64,000 nt of DNA from Anaerolineaceae bacterium. Lineage in GTDB: Bacteria; Chloroflexota; Anaerolineae; Aggregatilineales; Phototrophicaceae. Below are positions 27,369 through 35,974 of this stretch, piece after piece. The notes under the pieces were generated by a model. That model searched no databases. It was not told where the DNA came from and worked only from the letters and a program-made list of their open reading frames with translations. A program made the translations under genes and the position numbers. Location: the NCBI GenBank assembly GCA_002702065.1, contig NZXX01000001.1, positions 930,001 through 994,000 of the forward strand, in the 5' to 3' direction. Positions within the stretch are counted from its first letter, which is position 1, and the number at the start of each line of letters is the position of its first letter.

Positions 27369-28376
27369 CTAGGTTTCGCTCACCGTGGGCAGGACAAAGG
27401 TAAATGTGCTGCCCTCATCCAGATTGCTCGACGCCCATAGATCGCCGCCATGTCGCAGAATAATCGTGCGGGCGATTGTCAGCCCCAGCCCGCCGCCGGG
27501 AATAGCCTGCACGCGTTCATCGCGCGACCGATACAGCCGGTCAAAAATCAATTCCAGTTCATCGTCGGCCACACCAATGCCCTGATCGGCGATGCTGCAA
27601 TAGGCTTCATGTGTGTCGCTCCAGCCATGGATGGCAACAGTTTGCTCTGGCAGGGCGTAGATGATGGCGTTGTGCAGCAGATTGTAAACGGCAAGCTGAA
27701 TGCGATCCGGGTCACCCATGATCGACGGCATGGGCGATTGTACCGAAATGGCAATCGTCATGCGGCGGCTGGCGGCCAGACTGCTCAGACGGCTGGCAAC
27801 CCGCTTGATGATGTCACTCAACTGAATAGGGACGTGCGCCAGGGGCAGCCCGGCCTCGATCCACGCCAGATCGACCAGCGGCGCTGCCAGATCGTGGATC
27901 TTGGTGGTGGTCTGCCGGATACGCCCGACGAAACGCTGCTGGTTCTCGTTGAGGTCGCCAAATTTGGAAATGAGGTCGGCATAACCGCCGAGTGCTGCAA
28001 TTGGGTTGCGCAGATCATGGGCCACCGCGGTCACCAGTGCGTCGCGCCGCGATTCGAGGTCACGTTGTTCCGTCACGTCTTGCAGCAGCACCATACGCGT
28101 CCCGTCTTTGAATGACGTGGCGATGCCCACCGCCAGCCGCCTCTTGGGCAGGTGCACATCCAGAATCTGTTCGCCGCTGCGCGTGAACAAATTCAATAGT
28201 TCGGGATTATGGCGCAGGCTCTGCTCGACCTTTTTCCCCAGCAATTCTTCAACCGTGAGGCGCAGCATCGCCGCCGCTGCCGGGTTGATCGCGATGAGAC
28301 GGTGTTCGCTGTTGCTCACCAGTATACCGTCAGCCGTGCTGCGAAAAAGAAAGTCAGAAAGCTGCTGACTAAACAT
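27369..28376 (-). CDS. PAS sensor histidine kinase
   Basis: A 335-residue cytoplasmic kinase. The PAS domain spans ~5-105. HisKA follows with His120 in VAHDLRNPIAALGG, then HATPase_c with LLHNAIIYA (N box), DQGIGV and GGGLGLTIA. No membrane segments or response regulator are present, so partner and signal are unknown. It is sandwiched between the large glycosidase (3-base gap) and homoserine kinase (2-base gap) in a tight operon. Confidence 0.9.
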   Translation of the reverse strand: MFSQQLSDFLFRSTADGILVSNSEHRLIAINPAAAAMLRLTVEELLGKKVEQSLRHNPELLNLFTRSGEQILDVHLPKRRLAVGIATSFKDGTRMVLLQDVTEQRDLESRRDALVTAVAHDLRNPIAALGGYADLISKFGDLNENQQRFVGRIRQTTTKIHDLAAPLVDLAWIEAGLPLAHVPIQLSDIIKRVASRLSSLAASRRMTIAISVQSPMPSIMGDPDRIQLAVYNLLHNAIIYALPEQTVAIHGWSDTHEAYCSIADQGIGVADDELELIFDRLYRSRDERVQAIPGGGLGLTIARTIILRHGGDLWASSNLDEGSTFTFVLPTVSET

Positions 28377-28379
28377 GGT

Positions 28380-30845
28380 TTACGACTCTGAATCAGGAGT
28401 GCTGCTGCGCGGCTGAACAGGCTTGACGGGCTTGGATAACTTCGGGTTGGGGTCGGTGACGGCCTGCCATTCTGCCTGTGGCGGCAGTTCTGCGACATAA
28501 CCGGATGGGAACGTGATGGTTGTCCCTGTGTCGCTGCGTTCGACCACCACGCCCTGCTGGCGAATGGTGACTGGATTCGGCCATAGGAAGGGCCCACCAG
28601 TCCAGACTTTGCCGCCAGAAATGATGCGCACACCCAGCACCCGCAGCAGCAGGTAAACCGGGATACCGCCGCTCAGATGGCCCGGTGTGCCCAGCCCTTT
28701 GGATTCGTCGGCATGATAGAACTCAAAAAACTGCTTGTGCTGTTGCAGGGTCTCGACCTGCACCCGCATCAGCCGTTGCAGCAGATCGGTCGCCAGCTGC
28801 ATCTCGCCCGCTTCGAGCAGGGCTTCGCCCATCAGCGTAAACCAGAATGGCCAGATTCCGCCGCTGCCTTCGGCATTAGCCGGGTCGAACTGTGGGTCAC
28901 TTGTCGCGCACATGGTGACGCCGTTTGGCCGCAGAAACTGCGCCTTCAGTAAAGCAACCAACTGCTCATTGCGTTCGGTGGGCAGGCTGACGGACCAGAG
29001 GGGGAGTAAGGCGTTGATGTCCAGTCGGGTGGTATCCGGCGTCTGAATGTCGACAGTATAAACCCGGCTCAACCCTTCTGTGCGAACCAGATCAACCTGC
29101 TGGAAAACGGCCTCGGTCGTATAGACGCCGCGATTGTGCTGCCAGATGAAATTCGTCTGGTCGGCTTGCTCGACGACCGGCTGCCCGCTGGTATCGTGCC
29201 CGCGAATTTCCAGTTTGAAACGTGGGGTATGGTCGACACCGCCAGAAATTCGCAGGTTGAGCCGTGACGCTGGTTGCAGGTTGAACGCGAGGATATGCTC
29301 CTGATCGCCACGTCCATTTTCCAGCAGTGTTTGGCGGGCTGCGGTGGCGTGGGTGTTGCGGTCACGATAGACGTATCGCTGCCCATCCCATAATTGTTCT
29401 AGCGCCGCTTTCAAGGTTTCGCTGTGCTGGTCGAACACCTGCTCATGGGTGTTGTCATGCAGGTAATGCGCAATCGCGCGCAGGCTGACCGCTTCGGACA
29501 GCAGGTAGGCCAGCAAATCGGGCGACTCGACGGTGTGTATGGCGGTATTGTCTGCCCAGGGCTGCACCCCACCAAACGTCGGCCAGTAGACATAGCCGGT
29601 CTGCAATTCGTGCTGCCACTCCGGCAGGCCATCCTGGTCTGCATCAGCAGCCAGCCAGCGCTGGAAGAATTTCACCAGGCCGGGGTAGGCATCGCGCAGG
29701 AACTGGTCATCTTCTGTGTACTGGAAAATACCCCAGGACAGGCGGGCCAGCACCGGCATACACAATAGGCCCTGCCGCTGCCCCCCTAATCCCGGCTTGC
29801 TGTCAATCCAGCCATCTTCCTGCTGGACCGCGAGATAATTGCGAACCAGACCCTGGGCCAGTGCTGCATCAACCGGGGCGATGCCCAGCGCCGCCAGATA
29901 GGTCAGGGTTGGGTGTTGCCCGTCCCACGCACGCGGATAATCGCTGCCATCCGTGCGGCGGCTGAATCCAGTCGATGAGTCGCGCCGGGCGACGATGGAC
30001 GCATGGGGCAGGCTGGCGGTGGGCTTGAGAAATGCCAGCGTCAGATTCTGAAAAGTGGTTGCGATCGCGGCATCGAGGTTTTCGTCGCCGGTTTCGATGT
30101 TGGGGATAAAGCTGGCCGCCTGCTGCATCTGTCGTAAATACGGGACCCAATCCTGTTTGAGCCAGTATTGTGCCTGCGCCATTGATTCCCGCAGGCCCGG
30201 CAGCCCGGCATGGACCCACCGTACCCGCACTTTCTTGCGCCCGCCGATTTCAAAACTGCGGCCAATCTTGGGGCTGGTTGGCTGCCCGTCGGTCAACTCT
30301 GCAGCGCCGCCTTCCATCATGACAACCGGGTTTAGGTTGCCTGCTTCGCCCAGATGCAGCGCGTGCTTCTGGTCAGCCAGTGGCACAACACTGAGCGGCT
30401 GTTCTTTGCCCTGGGCGCCGACATGCCCGAACAGATCAAGCCGGACCTGAACCGGGCTGGTGTGGGCGTTGCTGAGCGTAAATTGTGCCCCTATGGTATG
30501 GGAGTCAATGGCCCAGTATTCGGCCTGCAAGGCCAGCTGCGGGGACAGGGTCGCCTGCAAGCGTGCGTAACCCGGCGCAAATGCGGTGATCGCGGGCGGT
30601 CTGGCATAGGCCTGGGTTTCGTAGATCACACGACCATCGTATACCCAAAGGGGAATGAGGCTGGCAAGACCAACCCGACCGCCGTAGGTCGTCTGGAGTG
30701 CCAGCGCCGGTGAACTGCCGCTGCCCGGCATGAGCTTCCAGACTTGGTCATCGACATAACTGGTCGGGCGCAGCCGGGCATCCGCCGCTGGCAGCAAGGA
30801 AAACGGCTTCGCGCTATCGAGCAGCCAGCGGCGTAACTTGGTCAT
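28380..30845 (-). CDS. Six-hairpin glycosidase-like protein
   Basis: An 821-residue protein without a signal peptide. The N-terminal ~280 residues are beta-rich. The rest has the alternating helical segments of (alpha/alpha)6-barrel glycosidases or glycogen-debranching-like enzymes: DGSDYPRAWDGQHPTL, QQEDGWIDSKPG, DQDGLPEWQHELQTG and DNTAIHTVESPDLLAYLL. Acidic residues in these segments are likely catalytic. No precise GH family can be assigned by eye. It follows the lipoprotein by 15 bases and precedes the PAS kinase. Confidence 0.65.
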   Translation of the reverse strand: MTKLRRWLLDSAKPFSLLPAADARLRPTSYVDDQVWKLMPGSGSSPALALQTTYGGRVGLASLIPLWVYDGRVIYETQAYARPPAITAFAPGYARLQATLSPQLALQAEYWAIDSHTIGAQFTLSNAHTSPVQVRLDLFGHVGAQGKEQPLSVVPLADQKHALHLGEAGNLNPVVMMEGGAAELTDGQPTSPKIGRSFEIGGRKKVRVRWVHAGLPGLRESMAQAQYWLKQDWVPYLRQMQQAASFIPNIETGDENLDAAIATTFQNLTLAFLKPTASLPHASIVARRDSSTGFSRRTDGSDYPRAWDGQHPTLTYLAALGIAPVDAALAQGLVRNYLAVQQEDGWIDSKPGLGGQRQGLLCMPVLARLSWGIFQYTEDDQFLRDAYPGLVKFFQRWLAADADQDGLPEWQHELQTGYVYWPTFGGVQPWADNTAIHTVESPDLLAYLLSEAVSLRAIAHYLHDNTHEQVFDQHSETLKAALEQLWDGQRYVYRDRNTHATAARQTLLENGRGDQEHILAFNLQPASRLNLRISGGVDHTPRFKLEIRGHDTSGQPVVEQADQTNFIWQHNRGVYTTEAVFQQVDLVRTEGLSRVYTVDIQTPDTTRLDINALLPLWSVSLPTERNEQLVALLKAQFLRPNGVTMCATSDPQFDPANAEGSGGIWPFWFTLMGEALLEAGEMQLATDLLQRLMRVQVETLQQHKQFFEFYHADESKGLGTPGHLSGGIPVYLLLRVLGVRIISGGKVWTGGPFLWPNPVTIRQQGVVVERSDTGTTITFPSGYVAELPPQAEWQAVTDPNPKLSKPVKPVQPRSSTPDSES

Positions 30846-30860
30846 GCGAGTCCCCCGATG

Positions 30861-31499
30861 TCAGTTGAGCCGCCAGGTCTGGTCCGCCTCGTTAAAGCGG
30901 AAAGCCTCCTCGTACAGGCTGAGGACAACATGATAACCGGGTTCATCTTCGGTTTTGCCTGGGTGATATTCGTAGCGGGTTACAAAGCCGAATTCTGGCG
31001 TTACTGCCCAACCGAGCGCTTCACGGATTTCCGGGTTTTCGCGCCACAGTTTGCCGAAGCCGCGCTCTGGCTGTTCAAAGCCATCTGGCGGGGTCAGGTC
31101 CGGGTCGAATTCGATGTCACCTTCGGCAAAGGTGTCTTCATAAATCTGCCAATCGCCTTCACCTTCTTCGGTGACGATCATCACCCAGACCTGATTGGTC
31201 GGTTGCAGCCAGAACATGCGCCCGTTTTCGAAGACCTGTTCCGCTACCTGAATCTGGGTAATCGTTGGGGTGGGGAATGGATCAACAGTTGGAGTCGCTT
31301 CCGGGGTTGATGTTGCCTGTACCTCTTCTGTTGGTTCATCGGTAGGCGAAACTTCTGCCGTTGCGTCTGTCTGAACCGCGGCAACTTCACCGTCGGGTGT
31401 TGCTGTGACCACCAGAATGATCTGCGTAGGCGGTGGCCCCTGACAGGCGGCCACAAGCAGAACCAACAGGGCCAAGCTAAACAACATACGTCGATGCAT
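30861..31499 (-). CDS. Lipoprotein of unknown function
   Basis: A 212-residue secreted lipoprotein. The signal peptide ends in the lipobox VAAC with lipidated Cys19. A Thr/Pro/Glu-rich spacer (~residues 32-78) is followed by a soluble C-terminal domain rich in aromatic residues (GRMFWLQPTNQVWVMI, FGFVTRYEYHPG). No enzyme motif is seen. It heads the glycosidase-kinase-thrB transcript. GGAG precedes the ATG by 8 bases, and a TACAAT hexamer lies at 31516-31511 on the minus strand. Confidence 0.75.
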   Translation of the reverse strand: MHRRMLFSLALLVLLVAACQGPPPTQIILVVTATPDGEVAAVQTDATAEVSPTDEPTEEVQATSTPEATPTVDPFPTPTITQIQVAEQVFENGRMFWLQPTNQVWVMIVTEEGEGDWQIYEDTFAEGDIEFDPDLTPPDGFEQPERGFGKLWRENPEIREALGWAVTPEFGFVTRYEYHPGKTEDEPGYHVVLSLYEEAFRFNEADQTWRLN

Positions 31500-31660
31500 A
31501 CTGGACTCCGATTGTATTTGATGTGATGGCTGCTCGTCGCAGACGGCGAGCGGCTACCGCCCGATTTTAGCAGAGGTGGTGTTAGATGCAAGGTAACGCC
31601 CCGGAATCTGGCAGGTAAAGATTGAAAGCTGTGCTACAATATTTCTATAGGAGAAAAGGT

Positions 31661-32020
31661 ATGAGCAGACTGATCGCGTTCATTCTTGGCATGGTTGCAG
31701 GCTTGTTTTTTGGTCGGCTGATGTCACCACCGCCGATCATGCCGCCGCCTGCTAAAACACCCGTACCCGCATCGAAGCCCAGGGCACCGGAGCCGAAACG
31801 CGCCCCCACGCCCGATGCGCTAACCGAAATTGATGGCATTGGCCCGGCTTTTGCGCAGGCGCTGAATGCTATCGGCATCCACACTTTTGCAGAACTGGCC
31901 CGTCAGAACCCCGACGATCTGGCGGCGCAGCTACCCGCCCGCATTAACGCCGATCGTATCCGCCGCGATGGTTGGATCGAACAGGCGCAGCGGCTGGCAA
32001 ATGAGCAATCAGACGCATGA
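31661..32020 (+). CDS. Membrane-anchored helix-hairpin-helix protein
   Basis: A 119-residue protein. A single membrane helix at ~3-20 is followed by a Pro/Ala-rich spacer and a C-terminal HhH domain (EIDGIGPAFAQALNAIGI, then TFAELARQNPDDL). Such domains bind DNA non-specifically or mediate protein contacts, as in the tail of ribosomal-protein-like and FlaG-like 'helix-hairpin-helix' proteins. I chose ATG 31661 because GGAG lies just upstream. It overlaps the DUF971 gene by 4 bases (ATGA). Confidence 0.75.
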   Translation: MSRLIAFILGMVAGLFFGRLMSPPPIMPPPAKTPVPASKPRAPEPKRAPTPDALTEIDGIGPAFAQALNAIGIHTFAELARQNPDDLAAQLPARINADRIRRDGWIEQAQRLANEQSDA

Positions 32021-32346
32021 AAACGAGTATCAAACCAATCGATATCACCCTCAACAAGCAGACCGGCTATCTGGAAATTCGCTGGAATGACGGCAGCAGA
32101 TGCCAATATCCATTGTCACATTTGCGCGAAGCCTGTCCGTGTGTCGAGTGCCGGGGCGGGCACCAGTACATGGGCCCGGCTTATGACCCGGACAACCTGC
32201 TGGAACTGAAACCGGCCCGTTCGTATACCATGACGGCGCTGGATATGGTCGGTAATTATGCGATCCAGCCGACATGGGATGATGGCCATTCAACAGGCAT
32301 CTACGCCTGGGAATATTTGCGGCACCTGTGCCCGGCGGAGGAGTAA
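32017..32346 (+). CDS. DUF971 domain protein
   Basis: A 109-residue single-domain protein of the DUF971 family (the gamma-butyrobetaine-hydroxylase-like N-terminal domain). Recognisable features are ITLNKQTGYLEIRWNDG, PLSHLREACPCVECRGG with Cys residues that may bind zinc, and a WDDGHSTGIYAWEYLR tail. In other bacteria such proteins occur next to Mrp/ApbC iron-sulfur carriers, suggesting a link to Fe-S assembly; no such gene is adjacent here. It is the middle gene of a three-gene unit. Confidence 0.88.
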   Translation: MKTSIKPIDITLNKQTGYLEIRWNDGSRCQYPLSHLREACPCVECRGGHQYMGPAYDPDNLLELKPARSYTMTALDMVGNYAIQPTWDDGHSTGIYAWEYLRHLCPAEE

Positions 32347-32352
32347 ACACTG

Positions 32353-32910
32353 ATGGATGATTTTGGAATGGGGCTGTCATCATTGGCCGAATTGAACTAT
32401 ATGCGCCTGGAAGCTATGGATCTGTTCGAACGCTGTCTGACAGAAGGCAAACCGGACAGCCTGATTGCCTTTATCGAGCGCCAGATTGCGCAGGACCCAC
32501 CGCGTGTTGAACTGCTGCGCGAGGTGGCGGATGATCTGCACCAGCGCCTGATCGGCCTGCATGATTATTATCTGGATACGTGGGAGCGCACGCTGACAAC
32601 TCTGGACAGCGACTTCGACCTGAAGTTTGATCTGAAATTTGCCAGCGCCCCGTTCAAGCGGTTTGAAGTGGATACGGTGATTCGGCAGTTGCAGAAGACA
32701 AATCCGCATTTTAATACGCAGGACGAGACAACGTTGCGCAAAACACTCGGCCAATCCATTGACACGGCGGCGCAGCTGCGGGCCGACATCGGTATGACGG
32801 AACGACTATACGTTTACATTTGTGACTGGGTGGATGGATTGAATGCGACCATTGCCCGGCGTTATTGGGCGGAAGGTCGCAGCGATGAATTTGCGGGTGG
32901 GGTCCACTGA
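32353..32910 (+). CDS. Hypothetical helical protein
   Basis: A 185-residue soluble protein, probably mostly helical, with no family I recognise. It contains the imperfect duplication DSDFDLKFDLKF at the middle and a C-terminal NATIARRYWAEGR. The ATG is preceded by GAGGAG at good spacing, and it follows the DUF971 gene by 6 bases, which supports it as a real gene. It converges on the gene ending at 32921. Confidence 0.6.
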   Translation: MDDFGMGLSSLAELNYMRLEAMDLFERCLTEGKPDSLIAFIERQIAQDPPRVELLREVADDLHQRLIGLHDYYLDTWERTLTTLDSDFDLKFDLKFASAPFKRFEVDTVIRQLQKTNPHFNTQDETTLRKTLGQSIDTAAQLRADIGMTERLYVYICDWVDGLNATIARRYWAEGRSDEFAGGVH

Positions 32911-32920
32911 TTAGTGGGTG

Positions 32921-33349
32921 TTAGTCTACCTGATCCTCACGGATAATGCTGTCCCAATCAATGCCATCGACGATACCGGGTTTCAACTCATTCAGAAACT
33001 GAAGCGCCTCTTCCGGTACCCGTTTGATTTCGTCGTTGGAGGTGCGCTTATCGGCTGCAAATGCCCGAAATGATCCCACCAGAATACCGGTAATCGGGTC
33101 TTCGCTGAACGCGGTGCTGCCGGCCCAGTTTCTGTGGCGGGTGAGCTTGGCCAGCATCCGAATCGCGCGGATGTCGGTGATGCGGCCCTTGCGCAAGTCC
33201 GAAACAAAATAGATCGGCGTCTCCGCTTCGTTGAGCAAAGCTTCCATGTCTGCCAGATACTGCGTATCAGTCCCGGAATTTGGCTTCGGAGTCTGGTACC
33301 AGCAAATATAGACAAGATCATCCTTAAGCTTGTGAATTTGATAATCCAT
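32921..33349 (-). CDS. Hypothetical protein, possibly STAS-like
   Basis: A 142-residue soluble protein. The alternation of strands and helices (DLVYICWYQTP, then IYFVSDLRKGRITDIRAIRML) recalls the SpoIIAA/STAS-like fold found in Chloroflexota proteins of similar size, but the resemblance is weak and no active residue is identifiable. AAGG upstream of the ATG supports the start. It is a monocistronic gene between two unrelated genes. Confidence 0.5.
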   Translation of the reverse strand: MDYQIHKLKDDLVYICWYQTPKPNSGTDTQYLADMEALLNEAETPIYFVSDLRKGRITDIRAIRMLAKLTRHRNWAGSTAFSEDPITGILVGSFRAFAADKRTSNDEIKRVPEEALQFLNELKPGIVDGIDWDSIIREDQVD

Positions 33350-33434
33350 CGCTTAACCTTTCGCCGATCCTCCTATTATTGTACGCCAACTTCTTCCACT
33401 TTCAATGCAGATGGCAGCTTACGATCTGGTTACA

Positions 33435-35162
33435 TTACCGATCCTCAGCGAAAGTGGCCGATGTTAACTCGTCAATGAGGAGTGAACCGGCGAAATTGCA
33501 GCTGCCAGCCTCCGGGATAAAGCCGTCGCGGATCGCTTCCATCGGTGTATCCGGGTTGTAGTAGTTGTAAACCTGCCGCGATACCTCTGCGATGGTGGGC
33601 AGCGATTCCTGGAAGTTGAGCCAGGTGGGCTGGAACAGCATCATCACGATGACATAGTCACCGCCGGGGGTAAAAAATACGGCGGCGTTACCATGTGTAT
33701 CGTCAATCCAGCCGTGTTTGTGGGCGACGCGTGTGTCTGCTGGCACCCCGGCTTTCAGCAGAGCATCGACCGTGTTATTGCTCATGACATGCAGCATCTG
33801 GCGGCATTCGCTGGCGGTGTAGCGATCCCCAAATCGTTCCAGCAGCGGCCCACGATCCTGATAGGCACACTGGTAAATGCTGCCGAGCAACTGGCCCATC
33901 TCATCCACTGTGATCTGGTTGGAAAGATCGGCGTTGGCTTTGGTCTGGTCGGCTTCCGTGGTGGGCAGCTCAATCGGGCGCGTGGGCGGTTCCGGTGTTC
34001 GACCGGGAATGGTGTAGGGTGCGGTAATGAACGTCCGCTCAAGGCCCATTTCACGCAGAAAACGCGTGACTTCCTCCACGCCAAGCCATGTATCACCACT
34101 GCCGATCCTTTGCAGGAGCCGGTTGGTGGCGACATTCTCACTACAAATCATGGTGTTGGCAATGTCGATGGCAGTCGACGTATCGGGCAGGGTATTCAGC
34201 ACGCCATACAGGCTGTTCAGGATGCTGATTTTCTGAATGCTGGTGCCGCTGAAGGCATATTCGCTGCCAAACGCCAGCGCTTCGCCCGTCTGCAAATCCA
34301 TCACAAACAAGGCCCCGAACCGGCTAGTCTGGGGGTCGAAGTCATTTTCGAGCATGATCGACCACAACTGGCTACCGAGCGCCTCAAACTCAGGGCTGAG
34401 CGGAACCGGAGTGCCGCCCAGAATGGCACTGGATTCCAGCACCGGTTGGGTGGGCGTCAGTTCGGGTAGGTTAAACGTGGTCTGGGTGATGGCTGGCAGG
34501 TTGAAGACGTCGTCGGTTGTTTCCAAAAGATCGCTGGCGATCCAGGCGAAGCCATTCGGGGAATCCGGATAGCGCACCTGAAGCCAGGGAAGTTGGGTGT
34601 GCCAGGCCGTGATTTCGAGTTGATCGCCCGCGTTGCCAACGCCAATACGGGCATACTCGACACCCGGTCCCAGTCGAATGTTGACCTCGCCGTTCAATAC
34701 ACCCGAAACGACGTTGGAAAGGTCGGGTGTTGGGGTGACCGTTGGTGTTTGAGGGATAACCACGCCGACAAGCTGCTGTGTCGCCGTCGGTGCGCCAGCC
34801 GTGGCTGCGGGCATCAGGGTGGCGGTGGGCAAGGCATTCGGTTCAATAACGAATGTCGATAACGGTACAGAACTGACACTACCCTGCACAGTCACGAGAT
34901 CGGCAAAAACCCAGCCGATGGGTGTATTGGTGGTCGGGTCGCCCAGCAGCAGCCAGGGGTAAAACTCGCTGCGCCCCAAGACCGGGTAGCGGGTCCCACT
35001 GGTGATTTCGCCGACCAGATCAGCGCTCACGTCAACGGTGGCTCTCAGGTTGGCGCTGCCCAGGGCTTCGGCAGTGACTCCGGTAGGTTGTTGGGCCAGT
35101 GCTGGCAAAACGGTGAGGACAAAGATCACAAAACCGAAAAAAGCAAGCCGCTTCACAAACAA
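33435..35162 (-). CDS. Secreted SH3b-SH3b-serine hydrolase (class A beta-lactamase fold)
   Basis: A 575-residue exported protein. The signal peptide is at 1-23. Two bacterial SH3 domains (~28-95 and ~152-215) are separated by Thr/Pro linkers. From ~255 on is a class A beta-lactamase/transpeptidase-like domain with SxxK at Ser308-Lys311, SEN at 341-343 in the SDN position and KHG at 482-484 in the KTG position. The SH3 modules suggest binding to peptidoglycan, so a wall-acting hydrolase is at least as likely as antibiotic resistance. The start is TTG 35162 or GTG 35156; GGAG motifs fit both. Confidence 0.8.
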   Translation of the reverse strand: MFVKRLAFFGFVIFVLTVLPALAQQPTGVTAEALGSANLRATVDVSADLVGEITSGTRYPVLGRSEFYPWLLLGDPTTNTPIGWVFADLVTVQGSVSSVPLSTFVIEPNALPTATLMPAATAGAPTATQQLVGVVIPQTPTVTPTPDLSNVVSGVLNGEVNIRLGPGVEYARIGVGNAGDQLEITAWHTQLPWLQVRYPDSPNGFAWIASDLLETTDDVFNLPAITQTTFNLPELTPTQPVLESSAILGGTPVPLSPEFEALGSQLWSIMLENDFDPQTSRFGALFVMDLQTGEALAFGSEYAFSGTSIQKISILNSLYGVLNTLPDTSTAIDIANTMICSENVATNRLLQRIGSGDTWLGVEEVTRFLREMGLERTFITAPYTIPGRTPEPPTRPIELPTTEADQTKANADLSNQITVDEMGQLLGSIYQCAYQDRGPLLERFGDRYTASECRQMLHVMSNNTVDALLKAGVPADTRVAHKHGWIDDTHGNAAVFFTPGGDYVIVMMLFQPTWLNFQESLPTIAEVSRQVYNYYNPDTPMEAIRDGFIPEAGSCNFAGSLLIDELTSATFAEDR

Positions 35163-35228
35163 TACTCCACTCCTGTCACATCACGCGGGCATTATATCAT
35201 GCCTGCTTAATGGGTCAATTTTCACCTA

Positions 35229-35256
35229 TTGACACGCCGTTTTTCTCTGCTAGAAT
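35229..35256 (+). promoter_or_regulatory. Promoter of tRNA-Leu
   Basis: A perfect TTGACA (35229-35234), a 16-bp spacer and an extended -10 TGC-TAGAAT (35251-35256). Transcription would start about ten bases before the tRNA. This is the best promoter in the window. Confidence 0.85.
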
Positions 35257-35272
35257 TCAGATTGTCAGCAAC

Positions 35273-35356
35273 GCCGAAGTGGCGGAATAGGCAGACGCGC
35301 TACGTTCAGGGCGTAGTTCCCTTTAGGGAGTGTGGGTTCGACTCCCACCTTCGGCA
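35273..35356 (+). tRNA. tRNA-Leu (anticodon CAG)
   Basis: An 84-base class II tRNA. The acceptor GCCGAAG pairs with CTTCGGC. The anticodon stem CTACG/CGTAG encloses TTCAGGG, giving CAG (Leu, CUG). The long variable arm TTCCCTTTAGGGAG and the T loop GGTTCGACTCC are clear. CCA is not encoded (TCA follows the discriminator A). Confidence 0.95.
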
Positions 35357-35358
35357 TC

Positions 35359-35394
35359 ACAGCCTGATCATTCGATCGGGCTGTTTTTATTTTC
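35359..35394 (+). terminator. Rho-independent terminator after tRNA-Leu
   Basis: An 11-bp stem (35359-35369 with 35374-35384), a 4-base loop ATTC and the tail TTTTATTTT. Confidence 0.9.
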
Positions 35395-35487
35395 CCCCTA
35401 TGAAGCGAAGCAGACACCTGCTGGCAATTATGATCGGGTCTGATGGATTGACCGTGAAGCGCGGGTGTTCAACTCTGGCCCAGAGGG

Positions 35488-35517
35488 TTGTTTGCCGGTG
35501 CGAAGTGGCACTATAAT
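35488..35517 (+). promoter_or_regulatory. Leaderless-type promoter of the DivIC-like gene
   Basis: TTGTTT (35488-35493) and TATAAT (35512-35517) are 18 bp apart. The -10 ends only 6 bases before the ATG at 35524, so the mRNA probably begins at the start codon itself; no Shine-Dalgarno sequence is possible. Confidence 0.65.
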
Positions 35518-35523
35518 GGCAGC

Positions 35524-35973
35524 ATGGCAGAAAACGTTGAATCATCTTCAAAGAAGCGTAAACGCGGCGATCAGATTTCCAGTACGCAGGTGATGTTTGC
35601 CGCTATCCTGGCGGTTGGGCTGCTGCTGGCGATTAATTTCAGCAGCCGCATCACAGCCGGGCAGCCGCTTCAGGAAGCGTACAACCGGGCCGAGGCGGAG
35701 ATTGAGCAGCTTGAGCGTGAGCAAGCCGCCCTCATCGCGCAGCGTGATTATGCCCGTAGTGACGCTTTTGTTGAACAGTGGGCACGCGATGAAGGCAAGA
35801 TGATTCGTCCGGGGGAAGTGCTGGTTGTGCCGGTGCCTGCCGCCCGCAGCCTGCCTGAACAAGCAGTGGACACCACTGTTTCTGTCCCGGTAGAGACAAC
35901 CGCCCCCAAAGCGGAACCGTGGCAGGTCTGGTGGGCATTGTTCCTGGACGCCGCGCCACCCGATATCGAGTAA
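35524..35973 (+). CDS. Septum formation initiator (DivIC/FtsB-like)
   Basis: A 149-residue bitopic protein. A basic cytoplasmic N-terminus (KKRKRG) leads into one membrane helix at ~23-41, then a short coiled coil (~50-75, EAEIEQLEREQAALIAQ) and the conserved WARDEGKMIRPGE segment typical of DivIC/FtsB proteins, which link FtsL and FtsQ in the divisome. A Pro/Thr-rich tail ends the protein. The start was set at 35524 on the promoter and N-terminus; an upstream in-frame GTG or ATG would lie inside the promoter. Confidence 0.82.
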   Translation: MAENVESSSKKRKRGDQISSTQVMFAAILAVGLLLAINFSSRITAGQPLQEAYNRAEAEIEQLEREQAALIAQRDYARSDAFVEQWARDEGKMIRPGEVLVVPVPAARSLPEQAVDTTVSVPVETTAPKAEPWQVWWALFLDAAPPDIE

Positions 35974-35974
35974 A

